Both the position numbers and the translations under genes were made by a program. From JBGPIK01 sp041484845 (GTDB lineage Bacteria > Desulfobacterota > Binatia > UBA9968): DNA of 15,617 nt. The notes beneath the pieces are model-generated. The model saw only the letters and a program-made list of their open reading frames with translations. It was not told the origin of the DNA and made no database searches. Of the stretch, positions 15,178 to 15,617 are shown piece after piece. The stretch lies in the NCBI GenBank assembly GCA_041484845.1, contig JBGPIK010000129.1:1-15617 (forward strand), in the 5' to 3' direction. Each line of letters opens with the position of its first letter. Position 1 is the stretch's first letter.

Positions 15178-15578
15178 TTGCGTTTTGTTTGTTGCCCGCC
15201 CAGCAGACCCCGGCGCAGGTGATCAGGGCTTATCGATAAGCATTCGCAAATGCTGTCGAAGGATAAAAACCATTCACTGTTTCTTTCTAGAATCCATTCC
15301 TGCGCGTTTTGATAGAGCGATTTGCCCTTTTGATCTTTAGCAGAGGAATATTTCCGGAAATCTTCGATAGCGCTCTCCAGCACCGCCAGCATAAGCTCTC
15401 TTTCTGCTTTTGTAGCGGTTGCATTGGATAAACTCTTCAGACGTTCACTGTCGGATGGGTCGTATTCAAAGTCCACTCGCGCTACAAGAGCACAGATTGT
15501 GCCGAGCGCGGTCGTGACCGTTTGTCCATCTTTCTTCCCATCGCCATCAAACACGCATCGCCAGTTTAACCCGATCAC
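15168..15578 (-). CDS. conserved hypothetical protein
   Basis: I cannot name this 136-aa protein. Residues 58-126 look like a conserved helical block: ERELMLAVLESAIEDFRKY, a KDQKGKSLYQNAQEWI segment, WFLSFDSICECL and SPDHLRRGLL. I recall similar blocks in short deltaproteobacterial hypothetical proteins, in which the last part resembles a helix-turn-helix-like element. The first 45 residues look less conserved. The start is uncertain: the only upstream candidate in frame before a stop (15587-15585) is a GTG at 15578 without a clear ribosome site, and a second GTG lies at 15554. The gene converges on the DUF72 gene. A DNA-binding or regulatory role is possible but not shown. Confidence 0.6.
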   Translation of the reverse strand: MIGLNWRCVFDGDGKKDGQTVTTALGTICALVARVDFEYDPSDSERLKSLSNATATKAERELMLAVLESAIEDFRKYSSAKDQKGKSLYQNAQEWILERNSEWFLSFDSICECLSISPDHLRRGLLGGQQTKRKAA

Positions 15579-15617
15579 GGCTGCTTAGGATCTTTAGCAG
15601 GCAAATTTGCCGTGACA

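Overview
The window looks like chromosomal DNA of an uncultured Gram-negative soil or sediment bacterium, probably from a deltaproteobacterial-type lineage (Desulfobacterota/Binatia, Tectomicrobia or Methylomirabilota-like). This rests on gene content (an hsp20-lon pair, miaB next to a bifunctional-nuclease-domain gene, MoxR-VWA, a cyclase/DapA-type/PqqC-like cluster) and moderately high GC. The assignment is an inference. I saw no insertion sequence, phage, CRISPR array, rRNA or tRNA.

Layout, left to right. (1) 1-2823, plus strand: the 3' part of an Hsp20 chaperone gene, overlapped by 4 bases by lon; this is a protein quality-control unit. (2) 2902-4370, minus strand: a TANGO2/NRDE-family gene followed, with an ATGA overlap, by a NUDT19-like Nudix hydrolase gene. 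(3) 4478-9497, plus strand: a probable operon of a MoxR-type AAA+ ATPase, a VWA protein, MiaB (tRNA ms2i6A synthase), a BFN-domain protein and a membrane-anchored TPR protein. Two of the junctions are ATGA overlaps. (4) 9603-13869, minus strand: a co-directional run starting with a PqqC/CADD-like di-metal enzyme, then a cyclase-family hydrolase and a DapA-superfamily aldolase. After a 115-base gap come a 64-aa protein, a sulfide:quinone oxidoreductase/flavocytochrome c-like flavoprotein and a small Cys-rich protein. (5) 14198-15109, plus strand: a DUF72 protein, convergent with an unrecognised but probably real conserved protein on the minus strand (15168-15578).

The most notable observation is in the flavoprotein gene. 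Its reading frame meets a TGA at 10163-10161 (minus strand) and then continues in the same frame for 53 more codons, ending in a C-terminus typical of the family. The TGA is codon 332, exactly 172 codons after the conserved active-site Cys160 of the PYRCPP motif. That equals the Cys178-Cys350 spacing of the redox pair in Acidianus ambivalens SQR, as I remember it from the literature. Eleven bases after the TGA is a 17-nt hairpin with a 7-bp stem and a GGC loop, which has the geometry of a bacterial SECIS element. I therefore propose a selenocysteine-containing SQR-like oxidoreductase (Cys160/Sec332). A nonsense mutation or a sequencing error is the main alternative. No selenocysteine machinery gene lies in the window.
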